From contig ML976985.1 in NCBI GenBank assembly GCA_010015675.1, positions 462,458 through 526,457 of the forward strand: DNA of 64,000 nucleotides, read 5' to 3'. The stretch is from Byssothecium circinans. Lineage: Eukaryota > Ascomycota > Dothideomycetes > Pleosporales > Massarinaceae. The notes beneath the pieces are model-generated. The model saw only the letters and a program-made list of their open reading frames with translations, did no database searches and was not told the DNA's origin. The translations under genes and the position numbers were made by a program. Position 1 is the first letter of the stretch. Each line of letters opens with the position of its first letter. Below are positions 24,067 through 35,960 of this stretch, piece after piece.

Positions 24067-24755
24067 TTGCGAATTGAAAATAATATTGATATTCTGTAGA
24101 GCCTAATATAAGTATAAGTGGTAACGTCTCACTGCGACTCACTAAATCTCTTACCACCTTAGGTATCCTTCTCAATATAATGGTCATTTCACACTAAATC
24201 AATCAAAAATCTCCATCCGCAGAAGCTGACATCTGGAACTCAGGAAACGGCTCTTGGCAGCTATCCATTCTCAACGTCCTTTTCCCCTCAGCATCCTCCA
24301 CCTTCTCCTTCTCCTTCCCCAATCCTTCCTCCATATCGCTTCTTCTCATTACTTTCCATCCACCAACCCTCCATGCCCTCCACTCCCTTCCCCTCGTCAT
24401 CCTTCCCACCTTCCAGGCCGCAAAGTACACTAGCGCAACCGGTGTCCCCGCCACAAATATACGCAAATCAACAGGCTCCTGACTTCTAACAGATAGTGAA
24501 ACATCAATGCATACTGAAAGATGGCAGCCGCAAGTGTCAAGGGTATCCCATTTAAGGGAAGGAAAAGACAGAACCGCTGAGAGCAAGATGGGATGGAAAA
24601 CGGCCGTGTACGTGGAAGTCTTGACGTCTTTAAGGTGCTAGTCGGACCAAACTAAGAATACATCACTTAATCAATCGCGAGAAAAAACGATTGTAGTCTT
24701 TGTTTTACTTCGTCTTTCGTTCGCACGATAAGCGCGTGTTTACGGTACCCGTATG
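24067..24755. other. Intergenic
   Basis: About 690 bp between the decayed gene and the MMS19 stop. One 127-codon minus-strand open frame (24203-24586) has no family resemblance and lies opposite a pyrimidine-rich tract, so it is not called. Confidence 0.4.
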
Positions 24756-27700
24756 CTACTCGTCATCATCACCAGCTTCATCCACGTCCAGCCATCGAGC
24801 ACGACACTTGACGGCCGCGTACCTAACTTCCCTCTTCGGATCGTCCAACGCAGCGGTTAATTTCTTGCAAACTTGCCTCCGGTACGGTAGTACGGATTCC
24901 AGTTTCAGCTTCTCGGGAACAAGCATGAGACATCGGAGTGCTGCTGCGCGGACTTTGGGAGGCGTACCTGCTTCCTTGTTCACGGTGGAATTGGCTAGTA
25001 GCCGTGATATGAGACTTCCGGCGTACTCTTCGACGACTTGCGGTTTTTCGGAAAGTGTAGAGTTTAGAGTACTGACGGCCGCTTCCTTGACGAGATCCTC
25101 CCCCTTCAAATCGAGGCTCTGAAGGAGCAGGAGTAAGAGCTGGTCGACCTCTTGCATGACGATGTCGAATGGCATCCACTTGAGGATGCCACTGAGCGCG
25201 ATGAGATAGTTCGATTTGTTATCCGACGTAGTCTCGCGGAAGGCCTTCGTTATATTGGGAACAAGAAGTGCAAATGACTTTTGCTTGTGTAGTCCCGAGA
25301 TCTGACAATGATTTTGCTTCGTGAGAAGATCGTCGGGTTGCAGTAAGGTACTGAAGCCGTGGGCAACGGTGGTCCCATAAATTGGATGCGAGAGGAAGGA
25401 CAGAAGATGCGGATACAAGTTTGCTAGAACAGGGCTACTCCGTAGGAGAATACCCTTCAATGTAGCAAAGATAATCCGTATCCGTGGCGGATCCAATTTA
25501 TCCGCACTGAACAGCTCGAAAGGCGCATCTATCAAGGGGTCCAAGCAAGTTTTCAGCGCCGACGCCGAGTAGAACTTGTTGATGATCAGAGATAGCTGGC
25601 GAAGGGAGGCGGAGCGGACAGGTATAGTAAGCTTTGGCTTTTGGGTGTAATCTGCTAGGTTCGAGACGAGAAGCTCAATTTCACATGGAAGCCTCGTCTC
25701 CTTGCGAAGGGAAGCAAGGATATGAGTGGATACAATCATCGTCCTATCTGCTTCTAAAGGCGCGCTTGCGTTGAAGGGGGGTGAGTCGCCAACCGAAGTT
25801 CCCCTGAAGAGGGTATATACTTCATCAGCAATTGTCTGCTGGTGTTCAGCGGACTGTGATCTGACGATGATGTTACATATCCTGCCGACAAGATCGAGCG
25901 TGGTTTCGTTGTCGAGTGCTTTCGGGTGCGAGGAATCAGAGCTTGAGGCCCGCTTCAAAAGGGGAAGGACGATATCTTGATAATAGGTGGTTGACTCGGA
26001 GCTTTGCTCCAGCTTGCTCCCACCTTTGTTGAGTGCATAGAGCATAGCCGAGAGTAATGCCACTATGTATGCCGAGGAAGCATTTTGTGTGACTGCGGAA
26101 GAGAACTTGTTCTTCAATCGGAGAATGACGGTCTCGAACACTTGGGGCTCGCTTGCGAGCTTAGCAAAAGCCTCCAATACCGTCAAGTAGCCCTTCGATC
26201 CATCTGCGTCCGTATCTGGAAGCTGAGCCATGAACGCGGGGAAGGCCTTGTCGATGACAACTTGTGGTTTTTGGTGAGCGATTTCAACCAGACCATTAAT
26301 GGCCGCCTCTTTGATCTCGTCCTTCCCGAAAGATTCTTCGTGGATGACGATTGTATGAAGCAGCTGAATGATCTTGCCAATTTCCTCATCAGCTAGCAGT
26401 CCCCGAGACTTGGTCAATTGTAGCAAGCCATCCAAGCACACGAGACGGAACGAAACGCCACTGATAGGGGCCGTCTCCAGACCATTCAGCAAGACTTGAA
26501 GTGCTTGCTCACGGAACTGAATGAGAGCGTTGTTTGCCGACTGCTCTCCAGCAGTGCCCATGATTCGCCAATCCCCGTACACCTCCACGTTCGCTTTGAT
26601 GAGCTGCACAAAAACTTCCAGCAGACCTCTTTTCTTGGCCATAGTGTCGGCGGTCTGATACAGCGTGAACAGGTTCGGAAGAATGCCCGCGAGCAAAATG
26701 TTGATGACCTCAGACGACACCCCAGCAATCTTGTGCAAAATCCTTGCGGCGGCTTGCGATTGTTTCGTAGGCGCATCCTCGAGATGTTCGTTGCATTCTT
26801 TGATGATTGGACGGAGGTATGAGTTCAGGGGTCCACTGCTGCCTTCAGATAGGGTTGTCGCTATAGCCGCTAGCCCATTCAGCGCTTCTTCTGCCAGGTC
26901 CTCCTCTTGCACGTTGAGTATTTCAAATTTCAGCGCATCCCACAGAGTGATTGAGTAGAGTGATACTGTTCGCGGGCCATAGTGAGTGACTGAGGATGCG
27001 ATCGCTTGAAGGACGTCGCGCTTTGTGTTCATGGAAGTCGAGTCTAGCTTGTCGAGCAGTGCGGGGAAAGCGTAGGGCGCAAAGTCGGCAGTGGATGCTA
27101 TGCAGTCCCTCAGCCGGTATTTGAGATCTTGTGCGGTAATACCGTATGGGTCGTCTGGTGGTGGTCTGAAGGTAATGGGGAAATAGTTGAAGACGGCATC
27201 GAAGAGGTCCTATTGGAGTCAGTCCTCCACGTGTTTTACAGAAACTCTGGCTGCTATACCTGAGCATCTGCGCCAATCGACCACTCCGTCATGGGCACCT
27301 TGAGTATGGAGAAGACCATCATAAGGTTCCGCGGATCTTTCTCGCCGTCGAAGTATAAGATGAACTGAGAGAGAAAGTCGGGTGTCCTTTCATGGAGAGC
27401 TTGTAGTGCGTCTCTGTACTTGGCCAACAAGAGGTCTACAAGGCGCAGCACTGAGTATCGTTCGCTTTGCTGCCTATATTGGCGGAGAGGAGACGTATTG
27501 GCGAGAAGTCTAGACAGATCAGTATGCTGCCATATCCTGAGCTTTGGAGTTATACAGACGTCTCCATGATATTTTGTGCCCTCTCATTGTCCCACTTCCC
27601 CCGCTCCTCAAGGGCTATCAACGCCTTTGCGCATGGGCCTAGCCCTTCGCCGTCCTCGGTTCGCGAGAGGATGAAGTCGCATAGTAGATTTCCTGATAGT

Positions 27701-28081
27701 ATAAGCCGTGAAACTTTATACGAGAAGTCGCTTCGAACGTACGCTGCTGCAGCGACAGCACTTTCTGCGGAACGAAGCCCAGAACCTCGGCGAGGTAGGA
27801 CATGGCTATACATGTTAGCAGGGCCTCCCCTAATCGCGAAACCACTGAAACCACTCACCCTTGGAGCGTATAGCGCCATCCTCGCTATTGAAGAACTCCC
27901 CCAGCTCTTGGATAAGGCTCAACAGCCGCAATTCGCCATCCTTTAGTCCTGTACCTCGTCAATCGTGCGCCCAATATCGGGAGGGAATGGAGCACGTACG
28001 CGTCGCGCTTTTCTCGGCTGTCGCGCTCGCCTCCTTCTTGTTGCGGTCATAGTCCAACAAATATTGCTGGATGTCTGACAT
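24756..28081 (-). CDS. MMS19: MMS19, cytosolic iron-sulfur assembly and DNA repair factor
   Basis: HEAT-repeat adaptor of the cytosolic iron-sulfur targeting complex. It delivers Fe-S clusters to DNA polymerases, helicases such as XPD, and other nuclear enzymes. Six exons: 28081-28000, 27948-27859, 27805-27743, 27692-27560, 27473-27260 and 27209-24756, giving 1011 residues in consistent phase. N-terminal conserved text includes RLLSLIQELGEFF, SYLAEVLGFVP, LLCDFILSRTEDGEG and MMVFSILKVPM. The last exon holds most of the HEAT repeats and the conserved C-terminus (LIALSGILKWMP, VRYAAVKCRARWLDVDE). It shares a 330-bp divergent promoter with MTD1. The family's usual length is about 1000-1100 residues. 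Confidence 0.94.
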
Positions 28082-28411
28082 GCTCACGCTCCCATTTACA
28101 CACTGTCGTTGGTGTTTGTCTGGACATGATCGATAGCGGGGCGACTACGCGGAGATCGAGAATGACGATTTTGGCCGCCTTTTGATTGGCTCGCCGATGT
28201 CGGAAGTGGGGCACATCAAAAAAAAAAGTTACCGTCTCGGATGCAATCGATAACAGTATATATTGAGCCATTCTGACTATCCTGGAATATGAGTAGGTAG
28301 GGTCGGCTGCTTGCTTGCTTGTCTCTTTCTCAATTTCTTTCTCCGACCGTCGCTTTCTCACTCACAATTCATCTTCTCTTTTAGCAAGCCTCCCCGCCCC
28401 CACCATACGCA
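28082..28411. promoter_or_regulatory. Bidirectional promoter MMS19 / MTD1
   Basis: A 330-bp region between divergent start codons. It has a 10-A run at 28218-28227, typical of nucleosome-poor fungal promoters, and a pyrimidine-rich leader just before the MTD1 ATG. Shared regulation is an inference from the layout. Confidence 0.6.
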
Positions 28412-29536
28412 ATGGCAGACCAGCAAGACAAGCCGAATTGCAAAGTCGTACTGGCGAACAACATCGCTAAAAGCCTCCTGGCTGAAGTGCAAGAGGGTCT
28501 AAATAAGATTGATAGAAAACCGCTGCTGGTTGGCTTCCTCTCATCCTCGGACCCTGCCGCGAGAGTATACGCGGAGTGGACAGGCAAGACTGCGAACGAA
28601 AAGTGAGTATGTTTGCATTCTACACGTAGCTTTGAAGTATAGTATATACTATGGATCGAATAGTAACAGTATCTAGTGGCTTCGCATTCGAGCTACGCGA
28701 AATCGATCGTGAACTCCTCGAAGACGCCCTCATTGACGCGAACAACGACCCCACCGTAGACGGCATCATCGTCTACTACCCCATCTTTAACAACCGGCAA
28801 GACCAGTATCTGCAGCAGATCGTTTCCGTCGATAAGGATGTAGAAGGTCTCTCGCATCAGTACATCTTCAACATGTACCAGAACATCCGCTTCCTCGACG
28901 ACGCTCACACGAAGAAAAGTGTCCTACCTTGCACACCGCTTGCCGTTATCAAGATCCTCGAATACCTGAGAATATACAACACCATCCTGGCGTACGGGAA
29001 CAGGCTACATGGGCGGACAATCACGGTCATCAATCGGAGTGAGGTCGTTGGTCGACCACTGGCCGCGCTGCTAGCGAATGACGGTGCCCAGGTGTACAGT
29101 GTGGATATCAGCGACGTGCAGGAATTCACCCGAGGCGAGGGGTTGCGGAAGAAGAGGCACGAGGTCAGCGAGAAGCCTGGCTGGACCATCAATGACTGTC
29201 TTCCATTGAGCGATGTAGTCATCAGCGGTGTGCCGGGCGACAAATACAAGGTCCCACTCGAAATGCTGAAGGAAGGCGCTGTCTGTATAAATTTCTCAAG
29301 TGAGAGGAATTTCACTCCTGAGGTTAAAGAGAAGGCCTCGATCTACGTACCTGCAATTGGCAAGGTCACGATCGTCGTCCTGCTCAGGAACTTGCTGGTG
29401 AGTGGTGCCCCAACAACTTGCGCTAGAAGCATAAAATGCTCACAATGAACAGCGAATCGTACAGAATAAGATCGATGCTTCAGCGCAATCCTCGACAGAG
29501 AAAGCGGCTGAAGAGAAACCGCAAACTGCATCTTGA
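28412..29536 (+). CDS. MTD1: Methylenetetrahydrofolate dehydrogenase, NAD+-dependent
   Basis: Cytosolic enzyme oxidising 5,10-methylene-THF to methenyl-THF with NAD+, in one-carbon metabolism and purine synthesis. Exons 28412-28602, 28677-29397 and 29453-29536 give 331 residues (yeast Mtd1 is 320). Visible motifs are the substrate region YAEWTGKTANENGFAFELRE, the folate site VDGIIVYYPIF, SVDKDVEGLSHQYIF, the conserved PCTPLAVIKILEYL, and the dinucleotide-binding loop INRSEVVGRPLAALLANDGA. Junction phases are 2 and 0 and restore conserved text. The last exon is a charged, Ala/Glu-rich tail. Confidence 0.95.
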
Positions 29537-30461
29537 CCGTTGTCACCTCTCCAACTTCATAACATTCCACATTGATACCCAATAGAAGGCACACTTGCCG
29601 AATAAGAGCTCTTTCTTCCATTATCCAAAAGATCAACTTCATTTATTTAGAAAGCAAGCTCCCACGATCTCATTACATTCCGACGTCACCGAAAACACGG
29701 GAGTTAGAGTACAATACATCCGACTGAGCATCCGACTATCCGTACCAGGTGCGAAAATAATAACGTATGGGCTTGCAGAATGTTACCTCATGCAGACTAG
29801 CGCGGCGCCAAGTAGTGTAGGAGCGTCGTCATTGACTTTCCAAAGTTCCACGATGGAAACATCAACTTTCACCAATTCGCTATGTTTAGGCAACTATATG
29901 CATGCTTCTTGCTAGTTCGTCTTCAGAATCAGCGCATGCACACGTCACACTTCGAACACGCTAAATGTAGTAGTATGCATGACGTAGCAGTTTTTCTGCT
30001 CAACGCAAATTGAAGATGGGTTGATAGCATCATCATCTGGCAAAGTGTACCACAGCATTGAGAGCCTAGAGGCTTAGTTTCAACGATGGTGCTACGCGCG
30101 GAGGAATACGTTTGGCATTCGCCAGCCAGCCTTACCCAAGTTGAAGTGGCTCACATGTTAGCTGACTCCATGACGTCCAAGAGTCTCGCATACGGACGAA
30201 CCTATGGTCCGCCGGTACGCGTGGAGTGCGAGAAAAAGCAATAGCAAACTGCGTAGCGGTTGCGTCAATTGAAGCCCCGTCGTCACAACACTCTTGTGAG
30301 CAACAAAAGGTGTATAAAAGCATAGAAACCCTCAGCTCAACCGACAGTATCAATTCACACAACATCACATCCTCTCCAAGAAATCTCTCTTCCAGCCTCC
30401 AGAAGCACCTCTCAAAGCCTCGCTTCTTCTAAAGAAAACACTTGCCCACAAATCCATCACC
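29537..30461. promoter_or_regulatory. Intergenic with TATA box before the small HDTG protein
   Basis: No gene is recognised in this 925-bp stretch. A clear TATAAAA at 30313-30319 lies about 145 bp before the ATG at 30462. It is followed by a pyrimidine/A-rich leader with few G bases. This arrangement is typical of strongly inducible fungal genes; inducibility here is inference. Confidence 0.55.
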
Positions 30462-30789
30462 ATGCAGAACGAGAACGGTCAAGGTGTCTCCCACGCCGTC
30501 GGCGACTCAAAGGTCCCGCACAAGGCTCAAGAGCAGGTGCCCCAGGGTCTCGAGGAGAGCCTTCCTAACAAGGTACACACCCTTCTACTTCTCCTCCAAC
30601 AATTATCTAAGACATCTGTTAACGTAACAGTAGGTCCACGACACCGGCTCCCACACGGGCCGTCAAACCCACGCCAAGGATGGAGGAGATGCTTCTATCG
30701 TGCCGAAGCCGATTCAGAAGGCTGTTCCTGAGAAATTGGAGCGCGCTCTGCCTGATCAGATCCACGATACTGGTGATAGCAAGAAATAG
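30462..30789 (+). CDS. Small hydrophilic protein with internal duplication (HDTG motif)
   Basis: Exons 30462-30572 and 30634-30789 give 88 residues. It is very hydrophilic, with no signal peptide or membrane segment. The same motif appears twice: VPQGLEESLPNKVHDTGS and VPEKLERALPDQIHDTGD, about 40 residues apart, with the intron falling inside the first copy just before VHDTG. It resembles small conserved fungal proteins of unknown function, possibly stress- or conidiation-related. That role is only suggested by composition and by the TATA-containing promoter. The acceptor TAG|GTC was chosen over the earlier CAG, which would put a stop in frame. Confidence 0.75.
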
Positions 30790-30925
30790 AAGGGTTGATG
30801 CAGGATTGATGGTACGAACGAAGGCAGAGGGCAGAGTACGATAATCGTTAATGAAATCTATATGAAGATTGTGGTATCATTGAATAAGCTCATTCTTCTT
30901 GCTTTCTCTTTCCCGGAAGATTCGC

Positions 30926-31792
30926 TCACACCGTCTGCGTAACTTTAACACCCGTCTTCTCCGCAACATCATATATTGCCCCAACGATAGGCTCAACATC
31001 TTTGCTCTTAATCGGTATCCTATGCGCCCCTTCCCACTCCACCAACGTCTTACTCCCTTCTTCACAATACTCATGGTACAACTTCCGGTGTAAATGCAAC
31101 CCCGCATCCGCCATACCATGCAAATGTATCGTCGGTAACCTCAACACACATCCATCATCCACCTTCTTAACAAACTGAAACCCCTCCGAGATATTCGCGG
31201 CACTAACCAACGCCTGACTCTTCATCAATTCGGGGTTTAAGTTACTTAACGGCGCGCGTCCCGCAAGCAATATTCCGAATTTCCACTCCAGTCCCGGGAT
31301 ACCGATTGGTCCAATGCCTATATCTCCTCTGCCTTCTCGTCTCGCCTGTTCTTCTCGGGCTTGTTGTTCGAGCAGTAAACTCGCACTCAACTTCGCTCCC
31401 TGACTAAATCCCATCAACCCAACCCATTCTCCCCTCCCGCCCGCGCGATCATCATCCTCCATTGCCGTCCGTATCGAATACCCAATCTCCTCGATACAAC
31501 TCTCCTCATCGATCTCTGGGTGTTCGGGTAGCCATCGCAGCCACCGACGAAAGGGGCCGTAGGAACCGTATACGTGGATGACGTCGGAATGAGGGTCGCA
31601 GAGGAAGGGCCCGTCAGCCCAGACGAGGCGGAATGAGTGTTGTAGGTGCCGTATTAAGGAGCGTGATTGCGCTTCGAAGATTGCGGCGTTGACGCCGCCG
31701 CCATGGAGGCAGAGGAGGCGGGGGAGGGGCTTGGAGTCGGGGATTGCGGTGAGGATTTTGTGGCCTGGTGGCGGGGTTGCTGTGGAAGGCAT
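30926..31792 (-). CDS. FSH1-family serine hydrolase
   Basis: Alpha/beta hydrolase of the family of serine hydrolases (FSH1; human OVCA2 relatives). A single exon gives 288 residues. Motifs in order are LPRLLCLHGGGVNAAIFEAQ (oxyanion region), FRLVWADGPFLCDP, the nucleophile elbow LMGFSQGAKLSASLL, FGILLAGRAPL, TIHLHGMADAGL (acid region) and EWEGAHRIPIK (catalytic His). An insertion rich in Arg/Glu/Gly follows the nucleophile helix. The frame is open to an ATG at 31990, but the extra 66 residues are not family-like, so MPSTATPPPGHK at 31792 was chosen. The substrate is unknown. Confidence 0.9.
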   Translation of the reverse strand: MPSTATPPPGHKILTAIPDSKPLPRLLCLHGGGVNAAIFEAQSRSLIRHLQHSFRLVWADGPFLCDPHSDVIHVYGSYGPFRRWLRWLPEHPEIDEESCIEEIGYSIRTAMEDDDRAGGRGEWVGLMGFSQGAKLSASLLLEQQAREEQARREGRGDIGIGPIGIPGLEWKFGILLAGRAPLSNLNPELMKSQALVSAANISEGFQFVKKVDDGCVLRLPTIHLHGMADAGLHLHRKLYHEYCEEGSKTLVEWEGAHRIPIKSKDVEPIVGAIYDVAEKTGVKVTQTV

Positions 31793-33903
31793 TGTGGTTG
31801 TGGGTGCGAGCTTAGGCTCGCTCGGTCGCTGTGATCTGCTTTTTATTGTGCGACTTTGCCTTAACGGATCATGTATGTCTGGGCTCTGTAAGATGTAAAA
31901 TGGGGGAGGGGGAATGGGATGGAGAAAGAAAGAGCAGAAGACGCGTTGAAGAGAGGACGCAAAACGAAGCGAATCTGACGCAAGGCACACGCGGATAAAC
32001 TTCAGCTATCGCTGATGTGTCTGTGATTCGTGGGGAACCGTTGAGGCATCTCGGAGTCCGACCTCGGGAGAAGCTGGTTCTTCGGGATGCCGAAGTCACC
32101 ATTACCGGGCGCTGGCGAAAAGCAGCTCCATTCTCTGGGGAATATCTTTGGAGAACTAGGAGTGATCTCCTCACTAAAGGCTCCTATTAAGACACACCAT
32201 GAGCGTAAGGATGAGATGGCTGAAGCTGTGGTTGTTGTGAAAGGTGGGGTGCCGCACGGGGTGACATCCGATGTAACTTACAGATCGCGCTAGCCTTTCC
32301 TGGATTTTGCTTTCGACCTGCGACTCTCGAGCACCACAGAAAAACAGGAAGAATCTTGGATGAGTCCTGCGACCGCCGGCAAGGATACTTTCCTTTCTCT
32401 TATTTACCTACGTGCCCCGTATTTTATGATACAGCTAGACCGAATATCCCACCTAAACCGTGACGACGAATCTCAGCACAAGTATCCGTCCTCAACCAAA
32501 GCTACGAACCATATACCCAACAAAACCCATTGCGTATCCTCCAGAGCAAGCTCCTTTTACGTATAGGGTCATAGAAATACCATGCCACAGCAACTGGCCC
32601 GTTCTACCATTGCCATTGTGATGATGGACGTGCCCACCACCTCTGCTGGTTCGCCTGCGCAGCAGTGACAAAACTGGGATATAGTTGGATCTTACACCAA
32701 AGGTGCTAAATCAACACGGGAGCAACAGTGTATGGACAGTTAACCATGCGCAACTGGGCATGAGGGACTCCGCCCACCCCTCGGACCGCAGACGTTGCAG
32801 GCCCGTAATCTACCCCATGGCACGCTCCCCTCAAGTGAACACCAACATGACAAGTAGACGCTGATCCCAGTGCAGGGCACTGATATTTGGTCACCCGATC
32901 ACCTGTACGAATGATCATCACCGTCTCCATGACATACGCCTCAGTTCTGAAGACACCCTTATTATCACATCTTCAGCAGCTCGATCTCAAATCACCAATG
33001 ATTTCCCCACAGCCGCCCTCGTGCCCCACGTCATCTACCATACCCGGGAGCTGGGGCATCTGAAGTCCGAAATTTGTGTCAAGCGAGTGGTTATGAAGAG
33101 TACGAGAAATGAGTCAGAAAGCAAACGTGGATTGAGAAGAATGGTCAGGGAAAGGTCTCCCCCATCATGAATGCAGCTACGTACATCCAAAGTCTCTGAA
33201 GGACCCGTTTGGGGCCCATGCCAGAGGAAACACCATCATAGCTCCCAGTGACGCTTATTACGATCCGTGTGTAGATGGGAAGGGATTGGTCGAGGTTCTA
33301 GCGTTTATTCAATGAAGAAAATCAAATGGGCGGGCGTGAGGTCGATGCCAATGCTGATGTCAAGAACCGTGCCGCAACTTAGATTTCGCCCTCTTGATGT
33401 GAGTTTCTTCTCGCTGGCGCAGTTTCTACCCGCACGCTTATTCTCGGATACCATCACATGCCTCTATAACGGCCAGGCAGCACGGCGTAATGGCCAAACT
33501 GACTATATTACTTCCAGTGAGCACCAAATCATTGTCTATGCGGCCTTATGAACTGTTCTTATTCTTCCGCACAGAAACTTCGACTCACGGATCACATTTC
33601 ATACATAAAGGCCAATTAGAAGCAGCTTAATACGGCCTTTCTAGGTTGGCTGCTGCTACCTGAAGTTCAAGCATAAAACGGCCCATCCCCCCTCGGTTTT
33701 CATGCAGTCATCCACCAAACCTCCATCTATCATTCCCCCAACATCCACCAAGCAACACTGCAGACCAAGTCAAAAGCGATCTCCAACTTCATCCATCGTA
33801 AGCTCCACTTCTTCGGTGTACGTTATCCCTCAATAACGAATGCCGTCGCTCTAGGACACACGCACTTGCGACTATACGGACTACATCTACTCAAGCGCCC
33901 ACT
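31793..33903. other. Intergenic 2.1 kb
   Basis: No gene, RNA gene or transposon was recognised. The last 200 bp (33700-33903) are C/T/A-rich like a fungal leader and precede the small cysteine-rich ORF. Confidence 0.35.
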
Positions 33904-34038
33904 ATGTCCGCCTACTATTCGATTTGCATTCATTGCGGAACAACAAACGATTGCTCTCAATACCAATGTGACCGTTGCGGACAGGCTATTAGCGACAAGT
34001 GCGCCAACAATCCGAACTGCGGATGCGATGGTAAATAG
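33904..34038 (+). CDS. Tiny cysteine-rich protein, zinc-ribbon-like
   Basis: A 44-residue ORF too short for standard ORF finding. It begins MSAYYSICIHCGTTND and contains eight cysteines: two CxxC pairs (CIHC, CDRC), then a Cys in SDKCAN and a CGC near the end. The spacing is reminiscent of a small zinc ribbon, with no signal peptide. A pyrimidine-rich, G-poor leader precedes the ATG, as for expressed fungal genes. The ORF may end at the TAG at 34036, or continue by splicing at GATG|GTAAAT just before it. Function is unknown. Confidence 0.5.
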   Translation: MSAYYSICIHCGTTNDCSQYQCDRCGQAISDKCANNPNCGCDGK

Positions 34039-35183
34039 ACCTCTTCTGGTTGGTCACTTCTCCGCAAGTCTTCTACCTTCTGGTTGGTGATGACATCCAA
34101 CACCAAGATGTCAAAAGAGGGCGACCAACTTGTCATACGAACGGAAAAGGGGACTGTTGGTTCATGCAGCGAAGGAAGTGGTGAGGATTAGTCGTTGCCT
34201 GTTTCCATGATGAAGATTTTGCCAGTTTTAGACGCCACTGTTTGCAATTATTGCTGTTTTATTTCTTATAGCCAAAAATCAATCTAAAACTGTGCTAAAA
34301 TCCAGCAAAGGAGTGTAAGAGGTGTATAGGCCGATAATATGCTAAGTGAGTTCGCTATTATGACTATCGGGGACCTCATAGTGCATCCATGGATTGGTGT
34401 GCTACCAGAGCTCTTTACGGGAGACCACCGGCGTGGTGTTCTATCTGCCGCCCGTCTTCTATCTACCTCTTTCCTAATGGCTCTTCCAACGCTCCCTATG
34501 CCAGCTCCTTCCATCCCAGATGACTCTAGGCAAGTGCGTATAACATCAAAAACTGCCTGCCTGGTAGACAAGCTAGGATGAGGTCCAGCACATGGTAGTG
34601 TATTTCCTACCTTGGTAGTAAGTTCAGTGATTCACGTGGTGCCCAGCCCCCTTTTAGTCCTGCCATCACATGGCTAGTGGTGACAGAGCCAAAACATTAC
34701 GCAGGAGCAATCCCATTCAAACTAGTCCATTTCGGCGTCTATTTTCTGCTGTACACCGTAGTATGCCAATTCTTAGCGGTTCGTACCGCAGGACCCGGCG
34801 CTTAGAGACGATTCGAAGTGCACTACTAACGATGTGATTTGAAAGCCAAAACGTAAAAGGATGCACCCGGGTGGGATTTTCGCTCCTTCATTCGTTGGAA
34901 ACCCTTGTGATGCCGTTGCAGTACCTGCCAAGCTGCATGTAATACAGTTGCATCACACCGCGCATGCAGCGTTTGTTTCAGGCCCTTGTTGGGCTGATTA
35001 TCACGTGACATTGTCTGGACAGTCTTTAGCTACCGCCTTCTACCTACATAACACCTTTTCTATTTTCCATTGTCCGTCCACCTCTTCCCAAATTTACTAT
35101 TATTTACAACTTTTCCTAACCCCACCACTTGCAGCCTTCACGATAGCCCACCTGGCCTCTCGCCTTCGACATCGTATTGGATC
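34039..35183. other. Intergenic
   Basis: About 1.1 kb. Open frames on both strands (for example 34284-34581) do not resemble known proteins. No repeat was seen. Confidence 0.35.
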
Positions 35184-35960
35184 ATGGCCGACAATGATGG
35201 CAACCCGGTTTCTACAGCGAGTCCCGACTCTACTATTGAATCGAGTTATATCGTGAGTGTTACCTGCTACGTCAAAACTGCAACTACCTTCATCAAGCGT
35301 GAGCTTCTTGATTCCGAGCGGAAGCGTCGGCTAGACGGGTCCATCATCGACAGACCATGGAGAGAGGAGCGCCTTCGCAACGAAGCCAGAGCACTTCAAC
35401 TGGTGCAGGAGTATACGACTATCCCGGTACCCAAACTCATTGGATTCGGGAGGAACAAGAATGGATTGGCATACCTAGAGACCGAGCGCCTTCATGGGAT
35501 AGAGCTTGAGTGTATCAAGGACCAGTGTCGAAAACCAGAGGGAGTGCCCCATGTCAGCGAGGGGAAGTGCGAAGAATGTAGCAGCATAGCGAAAGAAAAT
35601 GCCGCGCGATTTATCTGCGACGAGGTACTTCCCCAGTTAGCAAAGGTACCTAAGTCATCGACGACGGGGCTCGATGGGTTTGTCCTGCCGCCAAGTTGGA
35701 TCTTAGAGTACGACAAGAGACCGCACTGGGAACCCAAAACAGCCGATTCCGCGTCGTATTTCTTCTGCCACGGAGACCTGGCTTCTCATAATATCATGAT
35801 GGACCCGAATACGCTGAAAGTGGTTGCAATATACGATTGGGAGCATGCTGGCTACTTTCCTCCGGAGTTCCAGCTCTGGTTTGTCGATCGACAGAGGTAT
35901 TTTGATTACTTTAGGGACCACAAGAGGGTCCGGGAGTTTGTGGCTCTTCTTGATGTATAG
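35184..35960 (+). CDS. APH-type phosphotransferase / kinase-like protein
   Basis: Member of the aminoglycoside phosphotransferase (protein-kinase-like) superfamily, which is greatly expanded in fungi. A single exon gives 258 residues. The substrate is unknown; antibiotic resistance should not be assumed. Features seen are an N-lobe with NEARALQLVQEYTTIPVPKL and IGFGRNKNGLAYLETERL, the catalytic loop FFCHGDLASHNIMMDPN (HGD..N), and the metal-binding motif VVAIYDWEHAGYFPPEFQ. The usual Gly-rich N-terminal start is short, so the protein may be N-terminally reduced. The ATG at 35184 (MADNDGNPVS) was chosen; the frame extends 38 codons upstream into leader-like sequence. Confidence 0.8.
   Translation: MADNDGNPVSTASPDSTIESSYIVSVTCYVKTATTFIKRELLDSERKRRLDGSIIDRPWREERLRNEARALQLVQEYTTIPVPKLIGFGRNKNGLAYLETERLHGIELECIKDQCRKPEGVPHVSEGKCEECSSIAKENAARFICDEVLPQLAKVPKSSTTGLDGFVLPPSWILEYDKRPHWEPKTADSASYFFCHGDLASHNIMMDPNTLKVVAIYDWEHAGYFPPEFQLWFVDRQRYFDYFRDHKRVREFVALLDV

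Noticed and set aside
24203..24586. 127-codon minus-strand ORF
   Set aside because: No recognised family; its sequence is mainly the complement of a pyrimidine-rich stretch.
34284..34581. Overlapping ORFs on both strands that hint at a membrane protein
   Set aside because: Neither strand shows a convincing family or splice context.
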